A DNA stretch of 57,215 nt from Treponema sp. (GTDB lineage Bacteria; Spirochaetota; Spirochaetia; Treponematales; Breznakiellaceae): contig WQWD01000002.1 in assembly GCA_009785545.1 (NCBI GenBank), positions 1-57,215 on the forward strand. Reading direction: 5' to 3'. This document shows positions 34,055 to 43,080 of the stretch, piece by piece; positions within the stretch are counted from its first letter, which is position 1; the number at the start of each line of letters is the position of its first letter. Both the position numbers and the translations under genes were made by a program. Under the pieces are notes generated by a model. That model searched no databases and had not been told where the DNA came from. It worked only from the letters and a program-made list of their open reading frames with translations.

Positions 34055-35605
34055 CTATGCGCTCATTACAGCCAGAGCGAGTGCTTTCGCCGTATTTACC
34101 GGCACAGCGTTGCCGATTTGTTTAGTTTGTTCCGTGACGTTCCCCTTGAGAACATAATCCTCTGGAAAACCCTGCGCTCGTTTTAATTCATGGTTTTTTA
34201 GCATTCGGAAACGAATATCCAAACACACCCCGGGTTCAATAAGGCAGTGTTCCGCTTTGGTAACAACCGTTGACAACGGCTCATCTATTGAACGCGCTCT
34301 ATTTTTTGCAGAACCCTGCCCAATGTTGAAAGCAAAAGGTTGTACAACAGCGTTTTCATTACTACACGTTAAAGATGGGACAGGGTCTTTAATGGACATA
34401 GTTCTCTCTCCACCGCTATGACACGCTTTAAGCATAAATGGCTCTAACAGCGCGAAGCGGTCTTTTGTGGTAACTGTTTTCAATGGGTTGCTTACCGGCT
34501 CTGTGCCACCGTTACCGTAATATTCCATGATGAGTGGTTCAACTAGCCCAAAATGACATTTAGTAGTTATTGTCCGCAATGGTTGTTCGACCGAAGACGG
34601 CTTATTTTTATGCGTGAAATCCACCAGCATTGGCTGAATAAGATTCACCCTGCCTTGTGCCAGCACAGTATGTACCGGCTGGTCAACAGAACGCGCTCCC
34701 TGTCCTGATTGATGCCCCATTAGTAATGGAACCGGCTCTATAAGCGCGTGATGCGCCCCAGAAGCCGTCACGGACGGCAGTGGTAAGTCTAGGGAGCGAA
34801 CATCGCTTGTACCGTAAAGTACCGCCAGAAACGGCTTTGCGTAATCTCCCCAATACTTCTCAATACCTGCAGCAATTCGGCGAATAGTCGCGTCAGCAAG
34901 CGGCTTCTTGCGGTCGAATATAGAAGTTCCCGGAAGGTTCCAGTCAATTATATCTCGTGCCGGTATCCAAGGTTGACAACCAAATAAACTATCACCAGCA
35001 CCGTCCATGTGTGTTATCTGCGGCCACATAATGCGCTTTTTGCCGCGCACGGCTTGTACGAATAATCTGCGGCGTGTTGTCGGGTCTCCGTAATCCGCGC
35101 AGGTGAGTATTTTCCAATCCACTGTATAGCCAAGACTCCGCAGAGATGAAATAAAACAATTAAATAGTTCTCCCTTTTTATTTTTTATAGGTTGACCTTT
35201 GCTATCCAGCGGCCCCCATGAAAGAAACTCTGGTACATTTTCTATAATTACACGCTTTACATATAACTCTTGTAACCACTTGAGTATTAACCACGCGGAA
35301 GCACGGCTCTGGTCGCTTCTCGGACGACCGCCGCGAGCCACTGAATGATGCGTACATTCCGGCGAAGCCCAGAGCAAGTCAAGTTTCCCTCCGCGTATAA
35401 CCTTTGTCGGATCGATGCGTTCCACAGACTCGCATAAATGTTCCGCGCTTGGGTGATTAGCAGCGTGTGTTTCAAGTGCGCGTTCCCAATGGTTTATTGC
35501 CAGTAGATTTACTTTCATATCTTGCTGGAGTGCTGCTTGCATAATACCAGTTGACTCCCCACCAGCTCCGCAGAACATATCTACCACGTTATAAGTTTTT
35601 TTCAT
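34055..35605 (-). CDS. C5 cytosine DNA methyltransferase with six internal repeats
   Basis: 516 residues. Motif I DMFCGAGG (9-16), motif IV SPEC with Cys84, ENVPE (122-126), motif VIII TTRRR (176-180) and motif X QIGNAVP (496-502). Between VIII and IX, residues about 270-459 are six repeats of about 33 residues on the pattern 'S(V/I)(D/E)xPLxTVTTKxxxxLIEP', in the target-recognition position. AGGAGGAATT precedes the start. It lacks a cognate restriction enzyme, so it is a protective orphan methylase. Confidence 0.9.
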   Translation of the reverse strand: MKKTYNVVDMFCGAGGESTGIMQAALQQDMKVNLLAINHWERALETHAANHPSAEHLCESVERIDPTKVIRGGKLDLLWASPECTHHSVARGGRPRSDQSRASAWLILKWLQELYVKRVIIENVPEFLSWGPLDSKGQPIKNKKGELFNCFISSLRSLGYTVDWKILTCADYGDPTTRRRLFVQAVRGKKRIMWPQITHMDGAGDSLFGCQPWIPARDIIDWNLPGTSIFDRKKPLADATIRRIAAGIEKYWGDYAKPFLAVLYGTSDVRSLDLPLPSVTASGAHHALIEPVPLLMGHQSGQGARSVDQPVHTVLAQGRVNLIQPMLVDFTHKNKPSSVEQPLRTITTKCHFGLVEPLIMEYYGNGGTEPVSNPLKTVTTKDRFALLEPFMLKACHSGGERTMSIKDPVPSLTCSNENAVVQPFAFNIGQGSAKNRARSIDEPLSTVVTKAEHCLIEPGVCLDIRFRMLKNHELKRAQGFPEDYVLKGNVTEQTKQIGNAVPVNTAKALALAVMSA

Positions 35606-35613
35606 AATTCCTC

Positions 35614-36768
35614 CTAGCCAAAAAGCCCTGCCTCATCCGCAATGCGGCGTTCGGCAATTTTTATATATTCAGGGTTTATTTCGCACCCGATGTAACGCCT
35701 TAGATTTTTAACCGCAACCACTGCTGTTGTTCCGGAACCCATGAAGGGATCAAGAACAACTCCATTTTCAGGACAACCGCATAATATGCAAGGGAGTATT
35801 AGTTTTTGAGGGAACATTGCAAAATGACCTAAATCTGACGGCTCACTTGCGACCACCCAGACATCCCGCTTGGTTCGCAACGGTCTGGTTGGAATAGATG
35901 AGCCGTGATGCTGTTCGCTCAGTCCGGTCGCACCTTCTTTTGTGATATACCCACGCTGCGGCCATCGCTCGTGTTCTTTGGATAAAAATGTATTTTTTGT
36001 TTGACAAGAAAAATCTGTCTCGGCATATTTTGCGCTGCCTTTCATAACAGTGTCTCTGCGACCATCGTAAGCAGCTGGCTCAAGGGCATACTGGAAATCA
36101 AAATAATATTTTGTTTTTTTAGAAAATAAAAAAATATATTCATGGGATTTACAAAAGCGATCTTTAACTGATTCCGGCATTACAGAAGGTTTTGACCAAA
36201 TGATGTCTTGCCGCAGGATCCAGCCGTCGTTGATAAGAGCAAATGCAAGCCGCCACGGTATGCCGAATAATGATTTTTGCGGAATAGACTTTATTTTAAT
36301 CGCTTTAACGGCGTGACTTGCTGTATTAGTTGATTGTTTTCCGTTTAATGGTTTTGTGTTCCCGCTATTTTTTCCACTGCCATTGTAAGAATCGCCAATA
36401 TTAACCCATAGCGTTCCTTCATTTTTTAATATGCGTTTTACTTCCCGGAAAACAAGAACAAGTTTTTCAATATATTCTTCCGGCGTATCTTCCAAACCAA
36501 TTTGATGATCTTCTCGGTAAGCACCGCATTTTTTGCAAACAGTTTTGAAAATGGAATCGCCTTTTGGCTTTGCATCACTGGTATAAATTCCTTTAACAAT
36601 TTTATTATCGCGGAAATGATTACACTCTGGATCACCTCCGTACCATGTCGCTGTTCCGTAATCTCTTAATCCGTAATAAGGCGGCGATGTTACGCAACAA
36701 TCCACCGAATTATCGGGTATAGTTTTAAGAGAATCTATATTGTTTCCGGACAGGATGCAGTTAAACAT
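35614..36768 (-). CDS. N4-cytosine/N6-adenine DNA methyltransferase
   Basis: 384 residues. Catalytic motif TSPPYYGL (27-34) near the N terminus and AdoMet motif DPFMGSGTT (340-348) near the C terminus, the beta-class order of type II enzymes. 'DIIWSKPS' lies in the middle, in the recognition part. Its ATG overlaps the stop of the 31-codon gene upstream (TAATG). No partner nuclease is seen. Confidence 0.92.
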   Translation of the reverse strand: MFNCILSGNNIDSLKTIPDNSVDCCVTSPPYYGLRDYGTATWYGGDPECNHFRDNKIVKGIYTSDAKPKGDSIFKTVCKKCGAYREDHQIGLEDTPEEYIEKLVLVFREVKRILKNEGTLWVNIGDSYNGSGKNSGNTKPLNGKQSTNTASHAVKAIKIKSIPQKSLFGIPWRLAFALINDGWILRQDIIWSKPSVMPESVKDRFCKSHEYIFLFSKKTKYYFDFQYALEPAAYDGRRDTVMKGSAKYAETDFSCQTKNTFLSKEHERWPQRGYITKEGATGLSEQHHGSSIPTRPLRTKRDVWVVASEPSDLGHFAMFPQKLILPCILCGCPENGVVLDPFMGSGTTAVVAVKNLRRYIGCEINPEYIKIAERRIADEAGLFG

Positions 36769-36863
36769 TATTTGATCAGACTCCCGAATTCTTCAAATGA
36801 TAAAAACTTCCGCCCTTCCAGTTTTACTGGCACTTTTATTACATCAGGGTTAAAATCAGCCAT
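36768..36863 (-). CDS. 31-residue protein coupled to the methyltransferase
   Basis: Sequence begins [18 protein letters not shown] and ends [17 protein letters not shown] stands 6 bases before ATG 36863, one of the best ribosome sites in the prophage. It overlaps both neighbours (8 bases and 1 base), so it is very likely translated. Function unknown; a coupling leader or a small methylase partner are options. Confidence 0.7.
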   Translation of the reverse strand: MADFNPDVIKVPVKLEGRKFLSFEEFGSLIK

Positions 36864-37047
36864 TGTTTACCTCCTTGTGTTCCCACATTGTTCTTATTTT
36901 ATGAAAATCATACTTGCGCCCATCTTTCTCATCAAAAAACTTTTGCATTGCTATATCTTTTGCTTTTTTCCTATTACTAGCTTCAATGCTATAGATATAA
37001 GATACTGGGTACGTATACCCAGTTACGCGTATTTCAAACTTTTTCAT
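36856..37047 (-). CDS. 63-residue conserved-looking protein
   Basis: MKKFEIRVTGYTYPVSYIYS and a Lys-rich helix follow: a beta-alpha pattern typical of small dsRBD-like or phage accessory proteins. GAGGT 6 bases upstream; starts 3 bases after the preceding stop and overlaps the next gene. Family not recognised. Confidence 0.7.
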   Translation of the reverse strand: MKKFEIRVTGYTYPVSYIYSIEASNRKKAKDIAMQKFFDEKDGRKYDFHKIRTMWEHKEVNNG

Positions 37048-37050
37048 TTT

Positions 37051-37689
37051 TTACCTCACTGCAAATGGATTCGGCGACTCGATATGCGCCGGATATTTTT
37101 CTGCTACGAATTTGACATTGAAATAATCCTCTGAGGCTTTGCTGTACGGCATCACATTAACACTAGAAAACCCAAAAGTATAATCTTTATCATTTTGAAC
37201 AAAAAACACACCGTAACATTCTCTTGTAAGAGTATCACAATGAATAACCGCTCCGTTCATTCCTCTTATTGCCATATTAAAGATTAAGAAAGGTATTGCT
37301 CTGTCGCTTAATTCCTCGCAGATATATAAATATTGAGACGGCTTATAATTGATTGGATCGTGTTGGCATCTATCGCTCTGCCATTGTGCTACCATCATAC
37401 CTCCAGTACCCGCCGCCGGTTCATAGTACATACCACTTTCATGTACTAATTCAGAAACAAGTCCAGCAACGGACATCGGAGTAAAATCCTGTGCCATCTT
37501 TTTTCGCTGTGCGGCTTCCTCTTGAAAATAATTATGCCAAAAATCTTCGTGTAATTTGTAATTAAACAATTTAAGAAATTGAACAAATACGGATTCCCTA
37601 TGTTCCCTATTCAACAGTATTTCGAGCATTTTAGATGGGGCTTTAAATATATCGTCTACTCCAAGTATAAAGTTGATTTTGTCGGTCAT
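37051..37689 (-). CDS. HsdM-like N6-methylase domain protein, catalytic motif absent
   Basis: 212 residues. DFTP (68-71) and AdoMet motif EPAAGTGG (90-97) are those of type I methylase subunits, but the NPPF/NPPY catalytic motif is missing; the expected position reads SSVNVMPYS. It is half the length of HsdM and has no HsdS/HsdR. It may bind AdoMet or DNA without methylating, or be a relic. AAGGAGTG upstream. Confidence 0.75.
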   Translation of the reverse strand: MTDKINFILGVDDIFKAPSKMLEILLNREHRESVFVQFLKLFNYKLHEDFWHNYFQEEAAQRKKMAQDFTPMSVAGLVSELVHESGMYYEPAAGTGGMMVAQWQSDRCQHDPINYKPSQYLYICEELSDRAIPFLIFNMAIRGMNGAVIHCDTLTRECYGVFFVQNDKDYTFGFSSVNVMPYSKASEDYFNVKFVAEKYPAHIESPNPFAVR

Positions 37690-37700
37690 TATTCACTCCT

Positions 37701-38684
37701 TTAACTTGCTAATAACAACGCTTGAGTTGTTGTATTTAACTTTGATAAATGCGATATAACTATTTCGTTATCCTTGTCTTCAAGTTCTTTAATTATATGT
37801 AAATAAACTTCTTGCGTAGTTGTTGTATTTGCATGACCTAACCTTTTGGCAATGCTTGCAATAGATACACCCGCAAATATCAATAAAGATGCGTGAGTGT
37901 GCCTTAACCCATGTAACGAAATAACAGTTATATCCGCTTTTTTACACAAAGATTCAAGTCGAGCATTTGGCGTTGAATTGAATACACGCCCCCGTACAAA
38001 AAGGGGCTTATCTTGTTCTAAATCTTTTGTTATTAAAAAGAAATCTTCGTTAAGCTGTTCATCTATAATGATTGTCCTTTTGGAGGATGAATTTTTTGTC
38101 TCTGCGAAATCACTTCCAGTTTCATCTATTTTTTTATAACCCCATGTTTTAGATATTTTAACTTTTCTATTCTCAAAATCAAAATCGTTAGGAGTTATCC
38201 CTAAAGCCTCAGCGAATCGTAATCCTGTTTTAAGTAAAAAAAGGATAAGCCAGTCCCAGTTAATTTTGTTATTCTTTTCAAACCACGTTAAATCTAAAAC
38301 TTTCAGTAATTCTTGTACCTCGTTGAAACTAAGAAATTTTGCTTTTTTCTCTGTTGGTGATTTTCCCTTTATAACTACCTTGCGTGTAGGGTCTGTTTTT
38401 ACCAAGCCCTCATCAATGGCATCCAAAATTGCACTTTTAAGATGATGGTGAAAGTCCATTGTCGTTTGCTTTTCATGGGTCTTTGCGTATTCGTTAATCA
38501 AGTGTTGATAATTTCGTTTATTCAGTTCATTTAATGTTAATTGTGGTGAGAGTTCAGACAACCGCTGATGTGTCATTTTATATTTTTGATATGTAACATT
38601 GCGAACCATTCCCTTTTTATAAACTTCCATCCATTCGAAAAAATAATCCTTAAAAAGTTGGTTTTCCCCTTTTGCTTCTAACAC
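37701..38684 (-). CDS. Second tyrosine recombinase (Firmicutes-phage-like)
   Basis: 327 residues from GTG 38684. Arg in TGLRFAE (about 155), HGLRHTH (His and Arg), LGHAN and the nucleophile Tyr in EVYLHI. A SAM-like domain lies at about 10-100. It is not the attL integrase. Its surroundings are visibly AT-richer than the flanking phage genes, suggesting a separate origin. It could be a resolvase of phage multimers, which would suit a plasmid-like phase with ParAB, or a nested element's integrase. Confidence 0.88.
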   Translation of the reverse strand: MLEAKGENQLFKDYFFEWMEVYKKGMVRNVTYQKYKMTHQRLSELSPQLTLNELNKRNYQHLINEYAKTHEKQTTMDFHHHLKSAILDAIDEGLVKTDPTRKVVIKGKSPTEKKAKFLSFNEVQELLKVLDLTWFEKNNKINWDWLILFLLKTGLRFAEALGITPNDFDFENRKVKISKTWGYKKIDETGSDFAETKNSSSKRTIIIDEQLNEDFFLITKDLEQDKPLFVRGRVFNSTPNARLESLCKKADITVISLHGLRHTHASLLIFAGVSIASIAKRLGHANTTTTQEVYLHIIKELEDKDNEIVISHLSKLNTTTQALLLAS

Positions 38685-38691
38685 TCTTTCC

Positions 38692-38904
38692 CTACCTTAT
38701 TCCCCACAAATCGCACATCCCATTGATGTCAACTATCCTGACTTTTTCCTTAATCCCGCAACGTGCCATTGCATTGCATAAATGGACTACGCCTTTTACT
38801 TTTTGAACCTGAGCGCAGTTATCACAGCTCTTTAATTCAATGTTGTAGCTTATCAAAACCTTTTTGTAGTTATAGACCTTGTCGTATGTTAATCTACCCA
38901 TCAT
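38692..38904 (-). CDS. 70-residue cysteine-containing protein
   Basis: MMGRLTYDKVYNYKKVLIS... with CDNC (about 27-30) and three more Cys; GGAGA upstream. It ends 7 bases before the second recombinase. Could bind a metal; family unknown. Confidence 0.65.
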   Translation of the reverse strand: MMGRLTYDKVYNYKKVLISYNIELKSCDNCAQVQKVKGVVHLCNAMARCGIKEKVRIVDINGMCDLWGIR

Positions 38905-38979
38905 GCTGTCTCCATTTTATTTATGTTATATCCACAAATATTTGTGTTACTTACCAAGCCCGCTTTATTTTTTTTACCC

Positions 38980-39129
38980 TTAAGCATTATTGCCGCCATC
39001 ACTGTATTCTTTATTTACGTCTAACGGTCTATAATGAAAAATGTGCCAACAAGCCAAGCATTTGAAGCGGCTTAGTATTTCGTTTAATGCAATAACGCGT
39101 TTGTTTGTACAACGTGGACAATAAATCAT
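38980..39129 (-). CDS. 49-residue zinc-ribbon protein
   Basis: MIYCPRCTNKRVIALNEI, then FKCLACWHIFHYRP: a CPxC...CxxC zinc ribbon. GAGGAG 6 bases before the ATG. Typical of small phage zinc-ribbon proteins that act as transcription or recombination accessories; function unproven. Confidence 0.75.
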   Translation of the reverse strand: MIYCPRCTNKRVIALNEILSRFKCLACWHIFHYRPLDVNKEYSDGGNNA

Positions 39130-39166
39130 TTGTTTCTCCTCTTTCTATAATCTATATAAATTGCAT

Positions 39167-39343
39167 TTATACATTTTCTGCATTTAACAGTTCTATATCG
39201 TGAATAAATTCTTCCAAACCTTGTTTTGCACTCTTTAAGAAGACTAGAGCACCACTCGCATCATCAGCAGATTGCAGCTCAGCAATACCTTCATCAATAT
39301 CTTCTAAAATGGCGGCGAGCCGTTCAGTTATTGACGATTCCAC
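39167..39343 (-). CDS. 58-residue acidic helical protein
   Basis: GTG start at 39343 with GGAGGT 5 bases upstream; MESSITERLAAILEDIDEG and a second helix 'KQGLEEFIHDIELLNAE'. It lies between the zinc ribbon and the primase genes in the same direction. No family recognised. Confidence 0.7.
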   Translation of the reverse strand: MESSITERLAAILEDIDEGIAELQSADDASGALVFLKSAKQGLEEFIHDIELLNAENV

Positions 39344-39369
39344 AAAATACCTCCATATAATTTTATTTA

Positions 39370-42300
39370 CTAGAACGGCATACCTTCATCAGATAAAGGC
39401 AATTCGTTCTTGGCGTTTACTTCATAACCAACGATTGTTTTTTCTACAGGGCGGTCTGCGACCTCGTCAAGCGAACGCAAACGCACGCCGACAAAACATC
39501 GCGTCGGCTTTGTCGCATACTCACCCTCGATAGCCACGCGCTTGACCTGCTCTGTTATTTTGTCTTTGTGATTTTTCAAAATTAATTTTGTAAAACGATG
39601 TCGGCTAACAGCTTCGGACTTAGACGAACCTTCGCCGTAACCATAATATGCAGTGTAATGCTCGTACGCTTTTTGTATAACCGTAACAGCAAGCGGCTCA
39701 AAGGAGAAAAAAGCATCGATGTATTTATCGAGGTCACTTTCGACCTCGGCGATGTATCCCATTTTGTGCTGCTCGCATTCTTTAGAAACTGGTAAAATCC
39801 CCTTCATTTCGTTTTTAAACCGCAAGTAATATCCGGCTAACAATTTAATAAATGCGGGAAATTCCGGCTTTAAATATTCGACAAACTCTTCCGGCCGCAT
39901 TGTGCCTTTTTCGTCCGGCTCGTGTGAAACAAGGAACGGAATGACAACCGCCCTCGATATAACCGCAGTATCGTTTGCGTCAAACTTTGGAAGGTGATTT
40001 GTGTTAATAACAATCTGCGCGGTGTTTCTAAAACTTTTTGGAGCTTCGTGCAATCCGCGGGCTGTCACCATGTCGCCGCCAGTGAGTTTTTTCCAAAGAC
40101 CAGCGTTTAACACAGCGCCATCCTCCGGCTCACTAATAAATGCCGCGCCCTTGCCGGGTAACTGCGCTAGATAGGGGGTGGGGCCGTTACTGGAAGCAAA
40201 AACCTTCCCCTTCGGCACGATAACATCCGGTTCCATGGCGCAGATTAAATACTGGTAAACCGCATTCATAATTCGCATTGTCGTGGACTTTCCGGTGTTT
40301 TTGCCGCCAATCCAAAATTGACCCATTTTATAAAAAGCACGCGATGGAATAATAGACAAACAATACATAAGCGTTTCCAGCGTTTCGGAGTTTCTAAAAT
40401 TGCCGCGCATAAAGTTCCATATTTTTTCACACTCGCCGCCATTTTTCACATCGTCAACTTTATATGGCAAGGTGCGACTCCTGTATTCTTGCGGGTGCGC
40501 TGTGCGAAAAACGAGCTCCTTGCCAGAAAAATCCATAACGCCATCAAGGAGCGTTAATGTTTCTTTTATTGCCTCGCCGTCGAAATGCAGCGGATCGTCC
40601 TCGTCGTCGGAATTATGATAAACGCCCTCGGCTTTTAACCCCGCAAATTCGTGTTGTATTTCGACGCGCAATGAACGGCTTTCCAGCTTACTAAGTGTAA
40701 ACATGAGCCTGTTTTTTTCTTTTTCCTTTGCCTCCGACTCGCCGTCTTTTTCTTTTGCTTCTCTCAAAAAGTGTCGCATAACAAGCATTAATGTGTTGTA
40801 AATTACACCTGTAATATCTGGCTCGTGCTGCCAAGTATGGCCGTTAAAAAAATAAAAACGTTTGTCGTTTTTTGCGGCATTGTATATTATTCTGCCGTCG
40901 AAGATATCCGCAAGCATTAAAGCAGCAGAACGGACACCTCCGTAATAGGCAAAGTTTCTGGCATTTTCGTTTATATCCAACTCATCAAAATCAAGTTTAA
41001 ATTTTGTTTTTTGAATTTTAATGCGTTGCAACAATTCCTCAATGGGAGTTAATTCTTTTTCTATTTGCCGTTGCAAATAACGGCTTAAATATTTAGATGC
41101 TATTTCCAACAAGAACGCCGGAGTAGCATCGTTTTTATTTGCGATTTCCTTGTGAACTGCACCCCATGATTTAAGACAATTAACCGTATCCTCATCTGGA
41201 AATGCTTTTATACACGCAGTTATAAACCGCTGTGCATCAGCAGGGTCTAATGCGCTTCTTTTAATTTTGCGTAACAAACATTTTAAACGCTTACTACTTA
41301 AATCTTGAAAAAACTCGAACGATTTATGCTTTGGCTCTTTGACTGACGGCGGAGGCTGAACGTATTCCTTGGCACTCTCGATCGCCGCCGCTATTACGTC
41401 CTTTCTTCTGGCCAGGATAATAGCATCGGGGTCGTTACAGCCTGCATCTTGTGATAATTCGGCGAGCTTTATTTTTCCGGCATAACCCGTGCGTTGCAAC
41501 ATCATGGGAATGTTGGACTTGCGTTCTTTTAACGAAATTAAACCGCTCGCCTCGCGCCCGTGGTCGTCACCATCGTACATTAAAATTATTTCCGGTACGT
41601 TCAGCAGATAATCTTTGACCTTGGGGCCAGTCAGCCCCGACGTACCGCCAGCTGATATCACATTTTTATGTCCGGCAGCGACACAAGAGAGCGCATCCAT
41701 TTCACCCTCGACGATTATTGCGGGCAACGTCTCGTCAATTTTAAACGGCATGGGGAATGTAGTGCCGCCGACAGTGTTGCGCTTTTCACACCTGTGACAA
41801 AACCCGCCTTTTTGATACTTTCCGCACTCAAGCATTTTGTCAATTTTTAACAACTCGTCCGCGTCGGTTGCATTTTCTAACGCTTTGCGGTATACCTCGG
41901 AGCTTTTACAAGTGTCGCAATACAGCTTTTGATAATAATGCAATTTGTAACCCGTTCCCAGCTTCATTATGATGCCAGAGTGTTCCCACGCCGATTTTTC
42001 ATTGTCGCGCCCCTTGGTAGGAATGCCGCACTTTCTAAATACGTCGCTTGACAGGTCTTTACGTACAATGTCGAGTCCGGGCCAATACAGGAAATAATCT
42101 AAATAAAATGGAATGATATCGTCGGGGTAGTTTGTGATGCTTCCAGCTTCTTGCAAGTGCGTCCCGCCGCCAGTACTGTAATTAGCACGCTCTTCTAAAA
42201 AGCGCCTTATTTGATTCTCGCTTGCAGGATTTTTTCGTAGATACTCTTCGAGCGTTTGCATAGCCCTTTCGTCGGGCTTAAATTTTACATTGTCTTTTTT

Positions 42301-42618
42301 TGCGTAACTCGATAGCGGCGACGATGGTGCTATATAAGTAGAGCTTCCAAAAAAACGCTCAATAAAATTAACCTGCTCGTTAAAATCTTTTATGCCCTCG
42401 AAGTGCTCTACCATGTCATAGATGCCGCCGCCTATCCCGCACGCAAAACAACCGCAGTATTGTACGCCGTCTTTTTCGTACATACTAAACGACGGCTTAG
42501 AATCTCCGTTCTTGTGTGCGCTTGTATTAGGACAAGCAGTGGGGTTTTTGGAATTGTCAACACCTTTATACTGGAGGTATTCAAAAAGCCTGTTTCTGTA
42601 TTTATCTGCTCGACGCAC
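39370..42618 (-). CDS. Primase-helicase (CHC2 zinc, TOPRIM, D5/SF3 helicase)
   Basis: 1082 residues from GTG 42618. Zinc-binding part with C29 and C55/C57/C60; TOPRIM with Glu in VEGEMDAL (E305) and DGDD (349-352); SF3 helicase Walker A GGKNTGKST (771-779) inside a D5-type C-terminal half. This single protein can prime and unwind, as in P4-like and plasmid replicons. No separate initiator gene is recognised, so origin recognition may lie in its C terminus. Confidence 0.93.
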   Translation of the reverse strand: MRRADKYRNRLFEYLQYKGVDNSKNPTACPNTSAHKNGDSKPSFSMYEKDGVQYCGCFACGIGGGIYDMVEHFEGIKDFNEQVNFIERFFGSSTYIAPSSPLSSYAKKDNVKFKPDERAMQTLEEYLRKNPASENQIRRFLEERANYSTGGGTHLQEAGSITNYPDDIIPFYLDYFLYWPGLDIVRKDLSSDVFRKCGIPTKGRDNEKSAWEHSGIIMKLGTGYKLHYYQKLYCDTCKSSEVYRKALENATDADELLKIDKMLECGKYQKGGFCHRCEKRNTVGGTTFPMPFKIDETLPAIIVEGEMDALSCVAAGHKNVISAGGTSGLTGPKVKDYLLNVPEIILMYDGDDHGREASGLISLKERKSNIPMMLQRTGYAGKIKLAELSQDAGCNDPDAIILARRKDVIAAAIESAKEYVQPPPSVKEPKHKSFEFFQDLSSKRLKCLLRKIKRSALDPADAQRFITACIKAFPDEDTVNCLKSWGAVHKEIANKNDATPAFLLEIASKYLSRYLQRQIEKELTPIEELLQRIKIQKTKFKLDFDELDINENARNFAYYGGVRSAALMLADIFDGRIIYNAAKNDKRFYFFNGHTWQHEPDITGVIYNTLMLVMRHFLREAKEKDGESEAKEKEKNRLMFTLSKLESRSLRVEIQHEFAGLKAEGVYHNSDDEDDPLHFDGEAIKETLTLLDGVMDFSGKELVFRTAHPQEYRSRTLPYKVDDVKNGGECEKIWNFMRGNFRNSETLETLMYCLSIIPSRAFYKMGQFWIGGKNTGKSTTMRIMNAVYQYLICAMEPDVIVPKGKVFASSNGPTPYLAQLPGKGAAFISEPEDGAVLNAGLWKKLTGGDMVTARGLHEAPKSFRNTAQIVINTNHLPKFDANDTAVISRAVVIPFLVSHEPDEKGTMRPEEFVEYLKPEFPAFIKLLAGYYLRFKNEMKGILPVSKECEQHKMGYIAEVESDLDKYIDAFFSFEPLAVTVIQKAYEHYTAYYGYGEGSSKSEAVSRHRFTKLILKNHKDKITEQVKRVAIEGEYATKPTRCFVGVRLRSLDEVADRPVEKTIVGYEVNAKNELPLSDEGMPF

Positions 42619-42653
42619 TTATAAACGCCCCCCAAGCAACCAGTCAACTAAAA

Positions 42654-42869
42654 TCATTTATAACCCCAAAGCAACCAGCGCATTAACGCACCGTAACAAT
42701 CAAACCTAGCTATGGACTTTTCAATAAATGTCGAGCTCTCCACTCCCATTTTCCACGCCAACTGCTGGAGGAGGCGCCACTTTGCCGCCGTAACTTTTAG
42801 CGTTATCTGGGCTTTCTGCTCCGCCGTTTTTAACGAATTCTCTTTTATCATCTGCTGCCTTTCGCTCAT
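42654..42869 (-). CDS. RHH-like small protein overlapping its upstream neighbour
   Basis: 71 residues from ATG 42869 (GGGAGA upstream). 'AQITLKVTAAKWRLLQQLAW' and the following helix 'SSTFIEKSIARF' look like a ribbon-helix-helix DNA-binding unit. It shares 149 bases, in another frame, with the gene at 42721-43080, whose C terminus there is low-complexity. Both readings may be real. Confidence 0.5.
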   Translation of the reverse strand: MSERQQMIKENSLKTAEQKAQITLKVTAAKWRLLQQLAWKMGVESSTFIEKSIARFDCYGALMRWLLWGYK

Positions 42870-43080
42870 AACCCACAATCTCCCCATTAAACAATTTTTT
42901 TATAGCATGCTCTTTTAACGTAACCGGAACTTCGCCAGACGCTATTAGCGCAACCTCGGCGGCACTATACCTAACGCCGTCCGCACAAAATATATCCCCT
43001 GTCTTTTTACTTATAGCGATCTCTTGCTCAACGGCTTCAGCGTACATATAAATAAAATTAGGGTTGCGCTCTTTTTCCAT
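42721..43080 (-). CDS. Conserved phage protein between ParB and primase
   Basis: 119 residues from ATG 43080, which overlaps the parB stop (TAATG). NPNFIYMYAEAVEQEIAISKK, then 'GVRYSAAEVALIASGEVP' and 'IKKLFNGEIVGYE': I have seen this combination in phage proteins of unknown role. The last 40 residues are Gly/Ala/Pro rich and are dual coding with the RHH-like gene. Confidence 0.72.
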   Translation of the reverse strand: MEKERNPNFIYMYAEAVEQEIAISKKTGDIFCADGVRYSAAEVALIASGEVPVTLKEHAIKKLFNGEIVGYERKAADDKREFVKNGGAESPDNAKSYGGKVAPPPAVGVENGSGELDIY

